A program made the position numbers and the translations under genes. From Oscillospiraceae bacterium (GTDB taxonomy: Bacteria; Bacillota; Clostridia; Oscillospirales; Ruminococcaceae), in contig SVNC01000009.1 in NCBI GenBank assembly GCA_015067025.1, forward strand, positions 29,149 to 93,148: 64,000 nucleotides of DNA. The letters run 5' to 3'. The notes under the pieces were generated by a model. The model was not told the DNA's origin. It was given only the letters and a program-made list of their open reading frames with translations, and did no database searches. Below, piece by piece: positions 33,516 through 45,024 of this stretch; the first letter of the stretch is position 1, and each line of letters begins with the position of its first letter.

Positions 33516-36143
33516 TTAAAATATCTGTTCAAGGGCAGAAATAATATCCTTATATAAAGTTATCATTTTGTCGTGGGTACTGTTTATAGTATCCATATCG
33601 TTATCCTTTGCCGCAAACTGCAGCTTTTCGGCAAGTTTTGAAAGCTTATCAAAGCCAAGCATTTTTGCGGAGCCTTTAAGTGTATGTACTTCTATTTCGT
33701 ACTGCTTTATATTATTATCCTTGTATGCGTCTTCTATAGGCTCATACTTCTTGCCAAAGAGAAACTCCTGAAGAAATTCGATATATACGCTTTCACTCTG
33801 ACAACAGTACATAATGCCCATATCTGTATTCACATCGGGTATCAGAGTCTTCAGCTTCTGTAACGGGGGTGACAGCTTTTTGAAAGAATCAGACTCATCA
33901 TCCGCCTTGTCGGATTTATCTTGCTCTCTTGTAACGGGTATCATCTTTTCATCAGGCAGATACTGTTTAATAAGAGCTTCTAATTTATCGGGCACTATAG
34001 GCTTTGACAGATAGTCTGTAAATCCTTTTTTAAGATACATTTCTTTCATACCGATAAGAGCATTGGCGGTAAGCATAACAACTGTCGTATTGTTATTTGG
34101 ATTTGTTTTGTCGCCCTTTATATGACCTAAGGTTTCGATACCGTCCATTACGGGCATCATATGGTCCATAAATATGATGTCGTATTTTTTCTTTGCGGTG
34201 ATTTCAAGTGCTTCCTGACCGCTGAGAGCGGTATCTACCTGCATATTGAAATTCTTTATAAGATTTACAAATACGTTAAGGTTTACAGCCACATCGTCAA
34301 CAACCAATATCTTAGCGTCAGGTGCGGTATAATCACATTCGTGCTTATAACTTTTTCCGCTTGTTGCTATAGTATCAAAATCAATCTTTCCAACGGGTGT
34401 TTCGCTTACAATTTTCTGAGGAATGCATACGGTAAAGGCAGAGCCCTTTCCGTATTCACTTTCTACGGATATAGTGCCATCCATCAGATTTACAAAGCTC
34501 TTTACAATATTAAGACCTAAGCCTGTACCTTCGATATTACGGTTTTTGTGTAAATCAAATCTTTCAAATTTGCCGAACAGCTTATCAAGATTTTCTTTAG
34601 CAATACCTATGCCTGAGTCCTTGACAGTAACCTTAAACATCAGCTGTTCCTGTTTTACTTCGCCGTCTATAATGAAATGAACATCGCCCTTTTCAGTATA
34701 TTTTACGGCATTTGTCAGCAGGTTTAAAATTACCTGACGGATGTGGGCAATGTCGCCGCGAAGAGAGCCGGGTATCCGCTCGTTACATTCCACATGGAAG
34801 GAAAGTCCCTTGCTCCTTACACGGTCGATAATCATGTTATAGCAGTCGACTATCATAGAGGACAGCTCATAGTTGGATTCGACGATCTCCATTTTTCCTG
34901 ATTCGATTTTAGAGATATCCAGTACGTCGTTTATGATAGACAGAAGCGACTGGGAGGAAGAGCGAATAGTGCTTGCATAATCAAGTACGTTTTCGTTTGT
35001 GGATTCTCTCAGTACCATCTCATTCATACCGATAATGGCATTGATAGGAGTTCTGATCTCATGCGACATATTGGAGAGGAAGTCACTCTTTGCGTCGTTT
35101 GCCTTTTTCAGACTCTCGAGCATTTCTTCTTCCTTTGTAAGATCGTATACAAAGACGATTATACAGTATGCGTGATTCTTTTTGTTTTTGCCTACAGTAA
35201 ACTGAAGAGTACAGCTTCTGTCACCGTTTATGGAACGGAGCTTTATTTCGTTTTGTCTTCCTGCAATGACTTCATCAAGGAATTTATCAGCATCTTCCTT
35301 TGATATATCAAACAAATCGTATAATCCGATATCAGAACCTTCTTTTATATCAAAGAACTGATTTGCACAGTCATTTCCCATATAGAATTTTTTAGTAATA
35401 TCAAAAACGAGGATATTTACGTTTGTTCCCTGATATATGTAGTCGCTGACGTTCTGCAGAGTAATGTTAAGAGCATTGTTATGTACGCAGTTGTACCAGG
35501 TGATAAGATATGATACCATTACGCCATAGCAGGTTGACGGAAAATAGGGAATGCCAAGTGTCGGGAAGAAGGTGTCAGGTGCTGTGGATACCATCAGAAA
35601 AAGATGTGCACAGACCATTATAAGTACTATTTTTCTGTTCTGGGTGGTCTTTCGGCTGAACAGCCAGGTAAAACCGACAACAAACAGCATAAGCACCGCA
35701 ATAGCAAGGAAGGTATAATGATACATACTACCAAACCACGGATCATTTGTGAACGTGGTACGTCCGTCCAGTACTGTAAAGTGCACATACTCGTTGGACG
35801 AAAACAGAACAATATCCCCGATAGCAAGTATAGAATAAACTATCGTAAAGCACCTCGTAGCGATTTTATTGAAATGTATCAGTTTTGCAATCAGTATCAT
35901 CAGGCAAAGCAGATAACCGTCAATCGCTACGATTCCTGCACCTCTTGTCAGGAACAGTATCGTTTCATCGGTGAACATTCCCATGAGTCCGAAGCTGTAA
36001 CACCACATTGACGTGCAGAATCCCGATATAAGAAAATAATTACGGATTATACCCGCCTTTTTCTCTCTTATGAAAAAGGAAACACCCGTCATTATCGCTA
36101 TCGTGCCTAAAATTATAAGGCTTACGTTTATCAGCTGTCCCAT
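33516..36143 (-). CDS. Hybrid sensor histidine kinase with PAS-like, receiver and HPt domains
   Basis: 875 residues. Seven or eight N-terminal helices (1-218) are followed by a PAS-like segment (about 225-345). Next come the kinase core with His361 (FLSNMSHEIRTPINAIIGM), ATPase motifs NLLTNAVKYT, DSGIGI and GTGLGLNIV, a receiver (ILVVDDVAVN, IIFMDHMMPVMDG) and an HPt domain (VHTLKGSAKMLGF). The same architecture as the kinase at 25984-28350 suggests paralogs. No output regulator is adjacent in its own unit; the AraC gene next to it is a separate unit. A consensus promoter starts right at the AraC stop. Confidence 0.92.
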   Translation of the reverse strand: MGQLINVSLIILGTIAIMTGVSFFIREKKAGIIRNYFLISGFCTSMWCYSFGLMGMFTDETILFLTRGAGIVAIDGYLLCLMILIAKLIHFNKIATRCFTIVYSILAIGDIVLFSSNEYVHFTVLDGRTTFTNDPWFGSMYHYTFLAIAVLMLFVVGFTWLFSRKTTQNRKIVLIMVCAHLFLMVSTAPDTFFPTLGIPYFPSTCYGVMVSYLITWYNCVHNNALNITLQNVSDYIYQGTNVNILVFDITKKFYMGNDCANQFFDIKEGSDIGLYDLFDISKEDADKFLDEVIAGRQNEIKLRSINGDRSCTLQFTVGKNKKNHAYCIIVFVYDLTKEEEMLESLKKANDAKSDFLSNMSHEIRTPINAIIGMNEMVLRESTNENVLDYASTIRSSSQSLLSIINDVLDISKIESGKMEIVESNYELSSMIVDCYNMIIDRVRSKGLSFHVECNERIPGSLRGDIAHIRQVILNLLTNAVKYTEKGDVHFIIDGEVKQEQLMFKVTVKDSGIGIAKENLDKLFGKFERFDLHKNRNIEGTGLGLNIVKSFVNLMDGTISVESEYGKGSAFTVCIPQKIVSETPVGKIDFDTIATSGKSYKHECDYTAPDAKILVVDDVAVNLNVFVNLIKNFNMQVDTALSGQEALEITAKKKYDIIFMDHMMPVMDGIETLGHIKGDKTNPNNNTTVVMLTANALIGMKEMYLKKGFTDYLSKPIVPDKLEALIKQYLPDEKMIPVTREQDKSDKADDESDSFKKLSPPLQKLKTLIPDVNTDMGIMYCCQSESVYIEFLQEFLFGKKYEPIEDAYKDNNIKQYEIEVHTLKGSAKMLGFDKLSKLAEKLQFAAKDNDMDTINSTHDKMITLYKDIISALEQIF

Positions 36144-36223
36144 TCTGTTCTCCTTAATAGTAAAATTCAGTATATAAAGAGGGTCTGATTTCTGCGTTTG
36201 TGTAAGAATTTAGATATAAGAAA

Positions 36224-36252
36224 ATTATACAACAAAAGTAAATAAAAGTCAA
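36224..36252 (-). promoter_or_regulatory. SigA-type promoter of the second hybrid kinase
   Basis: Minus strand TTGACT (36252-36247), 17 bases, TATAAT (36229-36224). The -35 box touches the AraC stop codon at 36253. Confidence 0.75.
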
Positions 36253-37086
36253 TTAAGTGGGTGCTATATACTGATTTGCCTGATTGTGTTTCGGCGCTTT
36301 CCCAAACTGCTTTACGTAAGCTCTGTAAAATACCGAATAATCCTTAAAGCCGCAGTTTTCTGCCGTTTCTTGGGCAGATATACCATTTTTAATCATATCC
36401 TTTGCACTGGTAAGGCGTTTTTTCGTTATATATTCCCAGGGGGCTGCACCTGTAGCCTGCCTGAATATACGGTTGAACTGAGACGTGCTGAGATAAAAAT
36501 GCTCTGCTAACGCGGAAACTGAAATATCCTCAGTAAGATGCTCATTGACGTACATAACGATGCGTTCTGCTGTATTCTGCTTTTTACGCTTTGACTTTTT
36601 CTTGTCGTTCCAGGCACGGTTAATTATATCAAGCAGAGTTATAAGATGAGTATTTATAGCGAGTCTTTTGGTATAGTCATCATTAGCACAACACATTTCT
36701 GAAAATAGTTTATTTACAAGCTTTGCGTCAAATTCGGTTTCTGAAAACATATTGTCACTGCCAAGTTCTCTTGCAGTAAAGGGAGTTAATAGCCTAAGCT
36801 CCGGATCAATGCTTTTTACAAGGTCCGGCGGAAAGTTTACTGCGTAACGTTCATAAGTGCTTTTACCGTTTATTTTCGGTGCGTGAGCTTCAGCAGGTCT
36901 GATTATCATAAGGCTTTTTTCGTCAAGCGGATATTTAGAACCCTCTACAAGATACTCCACGTCGCCTGAAATAAAGAAATATATTTCGCATCGGTCGTGA
37001 ATATGCATTGTAAAATTCTTTTCGTCAGGCTCATCGTCTATGGCGTGACGAATATAAATATCCCCGAAGCTGTATTCGTTCAGCAT
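36253..37086 (-). CDS. AraC-family transcriptional regulator
   Basis: 277 residues. An N-terminal cupin-like sensing domain (about 1-150) has HIHDRCEIYFFISGDVEYLV and LMIIRPAEAHA. A C-terminal double helix-turn-helix (about 178-270) has ISVSALAEHFYLSTSQFNRIF and a second motif near DYSVFYRAYVKQFGKAP. The start ATG at 37086 follows GAGGTG. It is divergent from the isomerase/oxidoreductase/transporter operon, so it very probably controls that operon in response to a sugar. Confidence 0.9.
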   Translation of the reverse strand: MLNEYSFGDIYIRHAIDDEPDEKNFTMHIHDRCEIYFFISGDVEYLVEGSKYPLDEKSLMIIRPAEAHAPKINGKSTYERYAVNFPPDLVKSIDPELRLLTPFTARELGSDNMFSETEFDAKLVNKLFSEMCCANDDYTKRLAINTHLITLLDIINRAWNDKKKSKRKKQNTAERIVMYVNEHLTEDISVSALAEHFYLSTSQFNRIFRQATGAAPWEYITKKRLTSAKDMIKNGISAQETAENCGFKDYSVFYRAYVKQFGKAPKHNQANQYIAPT

Positions 37087-37215
37087 AATATCACCTCTTT
37101 TCTGTATTGTAACATATAATGCGTTAATTTGCAATGTTTTATCCTTAAAAGACAATGGAAATTACAAAATAGTCGTGATACAATAAGTGTAACAAATCAA
37201 ACGGAGGTACTCATA

Positions 37216-38034
37216 ATGGGTTTTAAGCTTGCAGCATTTGCCGATGAGGCAGACGGCAGAATATCACATCAGATAAAAGCTATGACTGAAAACGGTGTCA
37301 GCTTTCTTGAAATAAGAGGCGTTGACGGACAGAATATTTCTGAAATCACCCCCCAAAAAGCAAAGGAAGTCAGAAAACAGCTTGATGATGCAGGGCTTGG
37401 TGTATGGTCACTTGGCTCACCCTACGGCAAAACGGGTATGGGAGAAGGCTTTGAAGAGCATCTTGAATCCTTCAGAAGAGGGCTTGAGCTTGCGGATATC
37501 CTCGGTACAAAGCACATCAGAATGTTCAGCTTCTACGTTCCGTCAGGTGAACAGGAAAAGTATAAAGAAGAAGTGTTCAGAAGACTCGGTTGCTTTATTG
37601 GTGCCGCTAAAAACAGCGACGTAATTCTCTGTCACGAAAATGAAAAGGGTATCTACGGCGATATGGCAGTACGATGTGCGGAGATACACAGAGAGTTTCC
37701 GCAGTTAAAGGCGGTATTCGACCCTGCAAACTTTATTCAGTGCGGACAGGATACGATTAAGGCGTGGGAGATGCTTTCACCCTATGTGGAATATATGCAC
37801 GTAAAGGACGCTATGGCGGACGGCTCAGTCGTACCTGCAGGAAAGGGAATAGGAAATCTTTCTTATCTTCTTTCACAGTACAAGGGCGAGGTGCTGACCT
37901 TAGAGCCTCACCTCTCGGTATTTGACGGCTTTGATAAGCTTGAAGCAGACGAAAAAACTAAGATGGGTTATTGCTACCCTTCATCCCGTGCGGCATTTGA
38001 CGCCGCAGTAAATGCACTTAAGGAACTTATATAA
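37216..38034 (+). CDS. Sugar phosphate isomerase/epimerase-like TIM barrel protein
   Basis: 272 residues of the xylose-isomerase-like TIM barrel superfamily (AP-endonuclease-2 fold). Metal-binding positions are suggested by FLEIRGVDGQNI, VILCHENEKG, AVFDPANF, MHVKDAM and LTLEPHL. The start ATG at 37216 follows ACGGAGG. Together with the Gfo/Idh/MocA dehydrogenase 12 bases downstream it forms a common catabolic pair for inositol-like or unusual sugars. The exact substrate cannot be assigned. Confidence 0.87.
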   Translation: MGFKLAAFADEADGRISHQIKAMTENGVSFLEIRGVDGQNISEITPQKAKEVRKQLDDAGLGVWSLGSPYGKTGMGEGFEEHLESFRRGLELADILGTKHIRMFSFYVPSGEQEKYKEEVFRRLGCFIGAAKNSDVILCHENEKGIYGDMAVRCAEIHREFPQLKAVFDPANFIQCGQDTIKAWEMLSPYVEYMHVKDAMADGSVVPAGKGIGNLSYLLSQYKGEVLTLEPHLSVFDGFDKLEADEKTKMGYCYPSSRAAFDAAVNALKELI

Positions 38035-38046
38035 GGAGAGAATATT

Positions 38047-39159
38047 ATGAATAAGATAAAACTTGGTATCGTAGGACTTGGCAATATGGGTAGCGGACAT
38101 TTTTACAACGTTTTCGGTGGCAAATGCCCCTCTGTAGAGATAACCGCAGTATGTGATATTGTTCCTGAAAAGATGGAAAAGGCAAAGGAACATCCCGAAG
38201 TAGCCTGCTTTACAGACTATATAGAAATGCTGGACAGCGGTCTTGTTGATGCGGTGCTTATAGCAGTACCCCATTACGACCATCCCACTGTTGCAAAGGA
38301 ATGTTTTAAAAGAAATATCAACGTACTTACTGAAAAGCCTGCAGGCGTTTATGCAAGACAGGTAAGAGAGATGAATGAGGCGGCTGATAAGGCAGGCGTA
38401 AAGTTTGGTATTATGTTCAATCAGCGTACAAACCCTATGTTTGCAAAGGCACGTGAAATTGTTCAGAGCGGTCAGCTTGGTGAGCTTAAAAGAATGGTTT
38501 GGATAATCACAAACTGGTATCGTACTCAGGCTTATTATGATTCAGGAAGCTGGAGAGCGACCTGGAATGGCGAGGGCGGCGGCGTACTGCTTAATCAGGC
38601 ACCTCACAACCTCGACTTATGGCAGTGGATATTCGGTATGCCAAAGCGTGTAAGAGCTTTCTGCGAATTCGGAAAGTATCATAATATCAAGGTTGAAGAC
38701 GACGTAACTATTTTTGGTGAATACGAAAACGGTGCAACCGCAACCTTTATTACAACAACCGGTGACGCTTGCGGAACAAACCGTCTTGAGATCACAGGCG
38801 ATAAGGGTAAGATCGTTGTAGAACACGGTAAGCTCTGCTGGTGGAAGCTGGATGTCCCTGAACGTGAATTCTGCTTTACGTCAAAGGAAGGCTTTGCTAC
38901 TCCTTCTAATACCTATGAAGAGTTTACCGCTCCCGAACCAGAGGGACATCCCGAGGTACTTGAAGCCTTCGCACAGTCTATCCTTAACGGTACTCCCATG
39001 ATTGCAGACGGCAGAGAGGGACTTAACTCTCTTTCTATCTCTAATGCGGCTTATCTTTCTTCCTGGACAAACGACTGGGCAGAAATACCCACGGCTGAAG
39101 AGCTTTTTGAAAAGCATTTGAACGAGCTTCGTGAGAATGAGAGCTGCTCAAAAAAATAA
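38047..39159 (+). CDS. Gfo/Idh/MocA-family NAD(P)-dependent oxidoreductase
   Basis: 370 residues. The Rossmann start KLGIVGLGNMGSGHFYNVF is followed by the family signature NVLTEKPAGVYARQ with catalytic lysine. HNLDLWQWIFG falls where the family has its H-x-x-D-x-x catalytic stretch, in the second alpha/beta domain. Such enzymes oxidise or reduce sugars and cyclitols. The length is normal. It lies 12 bases after the isomerase gene and 50 bases before the transporter gene, all on one strand. Confidence 0.92.
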   Translation: MNKIKLGIVGLGNMGSGHFYNVFGGKCPSVEITAVCDIVPEKMEKAKEHPEVACFTDYIEMLDSGLVDAVLIAVPHYDHPTVAKECFKRNINVLTEKPAGVYARQVREMNEAADKAGVKFGIMFNQRTNPMFAKAREIVQSGQLGELKRMVWIITNWYRTQAYYDSGSWRATWNGEGGGVLLNQAPHNLDLWQWIFGMPKRVRAFCEFGKYHNIKVEDDVTIFGEYENGATATFITTTGDACGTNRLEITGDKGKIVVEHGKLCWWKLDVPEREFCFTSKEGFATPSNTYEEFTAPEPEGHPEVLEAFAQSILNGTPMIADGREGLNSLSISNAAYLSSWTNDWAEIPTAEELFEKHLNELRENESCSKK

Positions 39160-39162
39160 TAG

Positions 39163-39200
39163 CCGCTCACGGCGAGAGTATAGATAAGCTCCGTGAGCGG
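39163..39200 (+). promoter_or_regulatory. Hairpin abutting the transporter ribosome site
   Basis: CCGCTCACGG (39163-39172) pairs with CCGTGAGCGG (39191-39200), a perfect 10-bp stem ending one base before TGGAGGG, the Shine-Dalgarno of the next gene. It could tune translation or protect the mRNA. Confidence 0.55.
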
Positions 39201-39211
39201 TGGAGGGTAAG

Positions 39212-40054
39212 ATGGTAGTAGAAGCTATACTTATGATGCTTGGAGTGACGACCTGTTACACCATAAGCTCACTAAGTGATAAATATGCAGTATCAAAGGC
39301 AAAGTTTACAGGTAATGAATTTACATTCCTGATGTGCTTTTCAATGTCGGTATTCCTTGCACTGACTCTGCCTTTTCAGAAGCTGTATTTTTCTTTCACC
39401 TGGCAAAGCTTTTTAGCGATACTTCTTATCGCACTATGCAAGTTAGCTGAATTTCAGATGAGTGCACTTGTACTTAAACAGTTATCAGCCTTTGAGCTTA
39501 AGGCGTGGCTCGGTATAACGCTTTTCGTATCCTATATAACTGATGTCTTTTACGGTGCGGATATGCGTATACTGAAACTACTCTGTATAGCTCTGACAGT
39601 TACAGGACTTATATTCATTGCAAAATCAGGCAAGGAAAGCAAAACGGACTACAAAAAAATTGCTGTTCCTCTTATTCTGTATCTTGCGGCAAAGTATGGC
39701 TACGGACTTATAATAAAGGCGTTTACTCCTTATATAGCTCCGACGGTTCAGTTACTGCCTGCCCTTATACTAATCGCACTATTAATGCTGTTTTTTGTAA
39801 AGCCTGCAGAGATAGTGAAAAAGAATAAGCAGGGCGCATTAAAGGTAGTTCTTGCACGTATCCCGAATACGATAGGAATGTTACTTGAAAATGCGGTAAT
39901 TGCAATAAGTCTTGCAAGCTATTCCTTTATCCAGCCGATGATTCTTGTAGTATTGTTCTTTATAGGACTCATCCGTAAAGAAAGATGCTCAAAGCTGAAC
40001 TTTATAGGCGGTATCATATGCGTTATCGGGGTAGTTGCCTTTCAGCTCGTATAA
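39212..40054 (+). CDS. EamA/DMT-family membrane transporter
   Basis: 280 residues and about ten hydrophobic helices in two halves. The first half starts AILMMLGVTTCYTISSLSDK and the second half PLILYLAAKYGYGLIIKAF, as in the drug/metabolite transporter superfamily. The C-terminal helix is NFIGGIICVIGVVAFQLV. I use ATG 39212, five bases after GGAGG; a GTG four codons upstream overlaps that site. As the last gene of the isomerase/oxidoreductase operon it could carry the sugar or its product. That is inferred from position. Confidence 0.75.
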   Translation: MVVEAILMMLGVTTCYTISSLSDKYAVSKAKFTGNEFTFLMCFSMSVFLALTLPFQKLYFSFTWQSFLAILLIALCKLAEFQMSALVLKQLSAFELKAWLGITLFVSYITDVFYGADMRILKLLCIALTVTGLIFIAKSGKESKTDYKKIAVPLILYLAAKYGYGLIIKAFTPYIAPTVQLLPALILIALLMLFFVKPAEIVKKNKQGALKVVLARIPNTIGMLLENAVIAISLASYSFIQPMILVVLFFIGLIRKERCSKLNFIGGIICVIGVVAFQLV

Positions 40055-40076
40055 ATATGAGTAAAATAAAAGTAGG

Positions 40077-40105
40077 AAGCCGTCTGCAGATGCAGACGGC
40101 TTTTA
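40077..40105. terminator. Bidirectional terminator between transporter and ilvD
   Basis: AAGCCGTCTGCA-ga-TGCAGACGGCTT followed by TT; serves the convergent operons. Confidence 0.8.
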
Positions 40106-40111
40106 ATCCAT

Positions 40112-41767
40112 TCAGTTAAGTATCGCACCCGACGCTCCGCCCGAAACCAGAGCCGCATAGCGTTTGAGATAGCCTGAAAGCTCTTTTTTCTTAGGTGTAA
40201 AATTCTTCATTCTTTCAGAAAGAATCGCCTCGTCTACCTTAAGCTCGATAGTATTTTCAGGGATATTTATGCTGATGATATCGCCTTCTTCTACAACGCC
40301 TATCATACCGCCCGAAGCGGCTTCAGGTGTTATATGTCCTACGCAAGCACCTCTTGTCGCACCGCTGAAGCGACCGTCTGTGATAAGCGCTACGCTGTTG
40401 CCAAGTCCCATACCCATAATTGCAGAGGTGGGATTCAGCATCTCTCTCATACCGGGACCTCCCTTAGGCCCTTCGTAGCGGATAACTACAACGTCCCCTG
40501 CCGTTATTTTTCCTGCGTTGATTGCCGCCTGTGCTTCTTCTTCAGAGTCAAATACCCTTGCAGGTCCTTCGTGAACGAGCATTTCGGGAAGTACGGCAGA
40601 ACGCTTTACTACGCTTCCTTCAGGAGCAAGATTACCCTTAAGCACCGCAATACCACCCGTTTCGCTATAGGGGTTTTCAATCGGTCTGATAACATTGGTA
40701 TCAAGATTTACACAGCCCTCTATATTTTCGCCTACGGTTTTTCCGGTTACAGTCATGCAGTCGGTATTTAATAATCCCTTTTTGTTAAGCTCATTCATAA
40801 CTGCGTAAACTCCGCCTGCTTCGTCAAGGTCCTCCATATAGGTCCTACCTGCGGGTGCAAGATGACAGAGATTAGGAGTTTTCTTGCTGATATCATTCGC
40901 AATATCGAGATTCAGCTCAATACCGCATTCGTGGGCAATTGCAGGGAGATGGAGCATACTGTTTGTGGAACAGCCGAGAGCCATATCAACGGTAAGAGCA
41001 TTTATAAGCGCCTTTTCAGTCATTATATCACGGGGACGGATATTCTTTTTGACCATATCCATTACTGCCATACCTGCGTGCTTTGCAAGTTCGATTCTTG
41101 CAGAATATACGGCAGGTATGGTGCCGTTGCCACGGAGTCCCATACCAAGAGCTTCGGTAAGGCAGTTCATTGAATTTGCGGTATACATACCCGAACAGGA
41201 GCCGCAGGTGGGACAGGTCTTGCATTCGTATTCATAAAGCTTTGCATCGTCCATTTTACCTGCGTTATATGCTCCGACAGCCTCAAACATACTTGAAAGG
41301 CTGGTTTTCTTTCCGTCTACTCTGCCTGCAAGCATAGGTCCTCCGCTGACAAAGACTGTAGGAACGTTCACTCTTGCCGCCGCCATTAAAAGTCCCGGCA
41401 CGTTCTTATCACAGTTAGGCACCATAACAAGTCCGTCAAAGCCGTGAGCCTTTGCCATAGCCTCTGTAGAATCGGCAATGAGGTCACGGGTGACAAGGGA
41501 ATATTTCATTCCCGTATGTCCCATAGCTATACCGTCGCATACTGCGATTGCAGGAAATACTATGGGCGTACCGCCTGCCATAGCAACGCCGAGCTTTACG
41601 GCGTTTACTATCTTATCAATATTCATATGACCGGGTACTATTTCATTATAGGAGCTTACTATACCGATAAGAGGTCTTTTCTGCTCCTCCTCGGTAAGAC
41701 CGAGGGCGTGGAACAGACTTCTGTGCGGTGCATTATGTACTCCGTCAACTACGTTTTCCTTTGACAT
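40112..41767 (-). CDS. ilvD: Dihydroxy-acid dehydratase
   Basis: 551 residues, normal length. Dehydrates dihydroxy-isovalerate/methylvalerate to the keto acids of valine and isoleucine, using an FeS cluster. Cluster cysteines are seen in [12 protein letters not shown] and [20 protein letters not shown]. The metal-binding and C-terminal motifs [18 protein letters not shown] and GRFSG are intact. Last gene of ilvA-B-N-C-D, 11 bases after ilvC. ilvE (transaminase) is not in the operon. Confidence 0.96.
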   Translation of the reverse strand: MSKENVVDGVHNAPHRSLFHALGLTEEEQKRPLIGIVSSYNEIVPGHMNIDKIVNAVKLGVAMAGGTPIVFPAIAVCDGIAMGHTGMKYSLVTRDLIADSTEAMAKAHGFDGLVMVPNCDKNVPGLLMAAARVNVPTVFVSGGPMLAGRVDGKKTSLSSMFEAVGAYNAGKMDDAKLYEYECKTCPTCGSCSGMYTANSMNCLTEALGMGLRGNGTIPAVYSARIELAKHAGMAVMDMVKKNIRPRDIMTEKALINALTVDMALGCSTNSMLHLPAIAHECGIELNLDIANDISKKTPNLCHLAPAGRTYMEDLDEAGGVYAVMNELNKKGLLNTDCMTVTGKTVGENIEGCVNLDTNVIRPIENPYSETGGIAVLKGNLAPEGSVVKRSAVLPEMLVHEGPARVFDSEEEAQAAINAGKITAGDVVVIRYEGPKGGPGMREMLNPTSAIMGMGLGNSVALITDGRFSGATRGACVGHITPEAASGGMIGVVEEGDIISINIPENTIELKVDEAILSERMKNFTPKKKELSGYLKRYAALVSGGASGAILN

Positions 41768-41778
41768 AAAAATTCTCC

Positions 41779-42813
<1,035 letters not shown>

Positions 42814-43320
42814 TTAAAGATTTAAGTTCTGTCGCAGTATGGAACTGCCTTTTTCTATCGAAGCCGTACCTGTACGGCAGATCTCCAGTATCGTATAATC
42901 ACGCATAAGTGATATGAATTCGTCCATCTTCGCCCCGTTTCCGATGAGCCTTAATACGATGGAATCACGGGAATAATCAATCGTTTCCGCCTTGAATGCC
43001 TCCGCCGCCGAATGGATTTCATTTCTTGTGTCGGGATCGTTTTTGAGTTTTATAAGCATCAGCTCACAGCTCAGAGAATTTTCTCCCGTCAGCTCCTTTA
43101 TAGAGCATACGTCGGGGAGTTTATAGAGCTGATTTATAAGCTGTTGCTTGCCGTCATCCTCTCCGTCAAAGCTGAAGGTTATACGGGAATATTCATTGGA
43201 CTCCGTTTCGCTGGCGGTAATAGAGCTTATGTTGAACTGTCTTCTGCGGAACATACTGGTCAGTCGGTTTAAAACGCCGAACTGATTTCTCACCAGTACC
43301 GCTAATGTATATCTGTTCAC
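42814..43320 (-). CDS. ilvN: Acetolactate synthase small (regulatory) subunit
   Basis: 168 residues. The N-terminal ACT domain has VLVRNQFGVLNRLTSMFRRR and NISSITASETE, where valine binds for feedback inhibition, followed by a typical C-terminal domain (about 80-160). It overlaps the end of ilvB by four bases, so the two subunits are translationally coupled. Cytosolic partner of IlvB. Confidence 0.94.
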   Translation of the reverse strand: MNRYTLAVLVRNQFGVLNRLTSMFRRRQFNISSITASETESNEYSRITFSFDGEDDGKQQLINQLYKLPDVCSIKELTGENSLSCELMLIKLKNDPDTRNEIHSAAEAFKAETIDYSRDSIVLRLIGNGAKMDEFISLMRDYTILEICRTGTASIEKGSSILRQNLNL

Positions 43321-44990
43321 TTTTCCACCTCCAGTTTTGTTATAATATCGTCCATACTGCCACCCGGCGGAAGCATAGGAAGAACGAATTCATCCTTATC
43401 TATCCTGCAGTCGATGACGTAAGGTCTGTTCTGACTGAACGCTCTTGAAAGTGCCTTGTCAAGCTCGTGGGGTGTAGTTACCGTTTCACCCTCTGCACCG
43501 AAGGCTCTTGCCAGAGCAGGGAAGTCGGTGCTTCTGTTCAGTACGCTGTTTGAATAATGCTTGTCGTAGAAAAGCGTCTGCCACTGTCTTACCATACCTA
43601 AAACGCCGTTGTTCATAATGAGTATTACTACGGGGATATTGTAGGTGGTAACGGTAGCAAGCTCGTTAAGGCACATACCAAAGCTTCCGTCGCCTGTAAC
43701 GAGTACGCTCCTTTCCTTTGTACCGTATGCTGCACCTATAGCCGCACCAAGACCGAAGCCCATAGTACCGAGTCCACCGCTTGAAACAAATCTGCGGGGA
43801 GCTTTAAAGTTAAGGTTCTGTGCCGACCACATCTGATGCTGTCCGACGTCGGTACATACCGCCGTGTTTTCACCAAGATATTTATTGAGGGTAAGTATTG
43901 CTTTTCTTGGCGTTAAGCCTTCACGGTTATCAAGATATTCCGTTTCCTCTTTTCTGAATCTGTTTATCTGCTCAGTCCATTCAGGTCTTATTTTTTCGTC
44001 AAGCAAGGGAAGTAACTTCTGAAGTGTGAGCTTTACGTCACCTCTCAATCCGCAGGCGGCGTTTACAGTCTTTGAAAGCTCCGAGCCGTCCACGTCTATA
44101 TGAACTATCTTCGCTTTTGTAGCGAATTTTGCACGGTTACCGGTTACACGGTCGTTAAAGCGTACACCGAGGGAAATGATAAGATCCGCATTATGCATTG
44201 ACATTGAAGAAGCGTAATGACCGTGCATACCCTGCATACCTAAAAATCTCGGATGATCGGTAGGTATAGCAGAAAGTCCCATAAGAGAACATCCGATAGG
44301 TGCGTCTATCCTTTCCGCAAGACATAGCATTTCTTCCTGTGCATTTGCAGTTATCACACCACCACCAAAATAAATAAATGGCTTTTTTGAAGCGTTGATA
44401 TATTCTGCCGCTTCTTCGATACGCATATCCTTTGCCGCATAAGGAGTTTCCTTTTCAGAGGGAGCTTTGGGCTGATATTCGCATTTTGCGATCTGTACGT
44501 CCTTCGGTACGTCAATAAGCACGGGACCCGGTCTGCCTGACTTGGCAAGCTTAAACGCCTCACGGATGGTATCAGCCAAATCGTTTACGTCGCCTACAAA
44601 ATAGTTATGCTTTGTTATAGGAAGAGTAACGCCCGTGATATCTATTTCCTGAAAGCTGTCAGAGCCTATCTGGGTCGTAGGTACGTTTCCGCAGATAGCA
44701 ATCAGCGGAATAGAGTCAAGATAAGCAGTTGCAATTCCCGTTACTAAATTTGTAGCGCCCGGACCTGAAGTGGATATTACCACTCCGACCTTGCCCGTCG
44801 TTCTTGCATATCCGTCTGCGGCGTGTGCCGCCCCTTGCTCGTGAGCTGTCAGGATATGAGTTATTTCCTCCTGATGGGTATAAAGACTGTCGTATACGTT
44901 TAATATCTGTCCGCCGGGATAACCGAAAACAGTATCACAGCCTTGTTCAATCAGGGTTTTTACAAGTATATCCGAACCTGAAAGTAACAT
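43317..44990 (-). CDS. ilvB: Acetolactate synthase large (catalytic) subunit
   Basis: 557 residues of thiamine-diphosphate enzyme. The glutamate that activates the cofactor is in TAHEQGAAHAADGYAR. The central FAD-type domain follows (about 190-330). The C-terminal cofactor motif is GDGSFGMCLNELATVTTYN ending in MNN. Condenses pyruvate (or pyruvate and 2-ketobutyrate from IlvA) to the acetohydroxy acids. Lies 34 bases after ilvA and overlaps ilvN. Confidence 0.97.
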   Translation of the reverse strand: MLLSGSDILVKTLIEQGCDTVFGYPGGQILNVYDSLYTHQEEITHILTAHEQGAAHAADGYARTTGKVGVVISTSGPGATNLVTGIATAYLDSIPLIAICGNVPTTQIGSDSFQEIDITGVTLPITKHNYFVGDVNDLADTIREAFKLAKSGRPGPVLIDVPKDVQIAKCEYQPKAPSEKETPYAAKDMRIEEAAEYINASKKPFIYFGGGVITANAQEEMLCLAERIDAPIGCSLMGLSAIPTDHPRFLGMQGMHGHYASSMSMHNADLIISLGVRFNDRVTGNRAKFATKAKIVHIDVDGSELSKTVNAACGLRGDVKLTLQKLLPLLDEKIRPEWTEQINRFRKEETEYLDNREGLTPRKAILTLNKYLGENTAVCTDVGQHQMWSAQNLNFKAPRRFVSSGGLGTMGFGLGAAIGAAYGTKERSVLVTGDGSFGMCLNELATVTTYNIPVVILIMNNGVLGMVRQWQTLFYDKHYSNSVLNRSTDFPALARAFGAEGETVTTPHELDKALSRAFSQNRPYVIDCRIDKDEFVLPMLPPGGSMDDIITKLEVEK

Positions 44991-45024
44991 TATATCATTC
45001 CTTTCTGAATTTATATGTCTTTTT

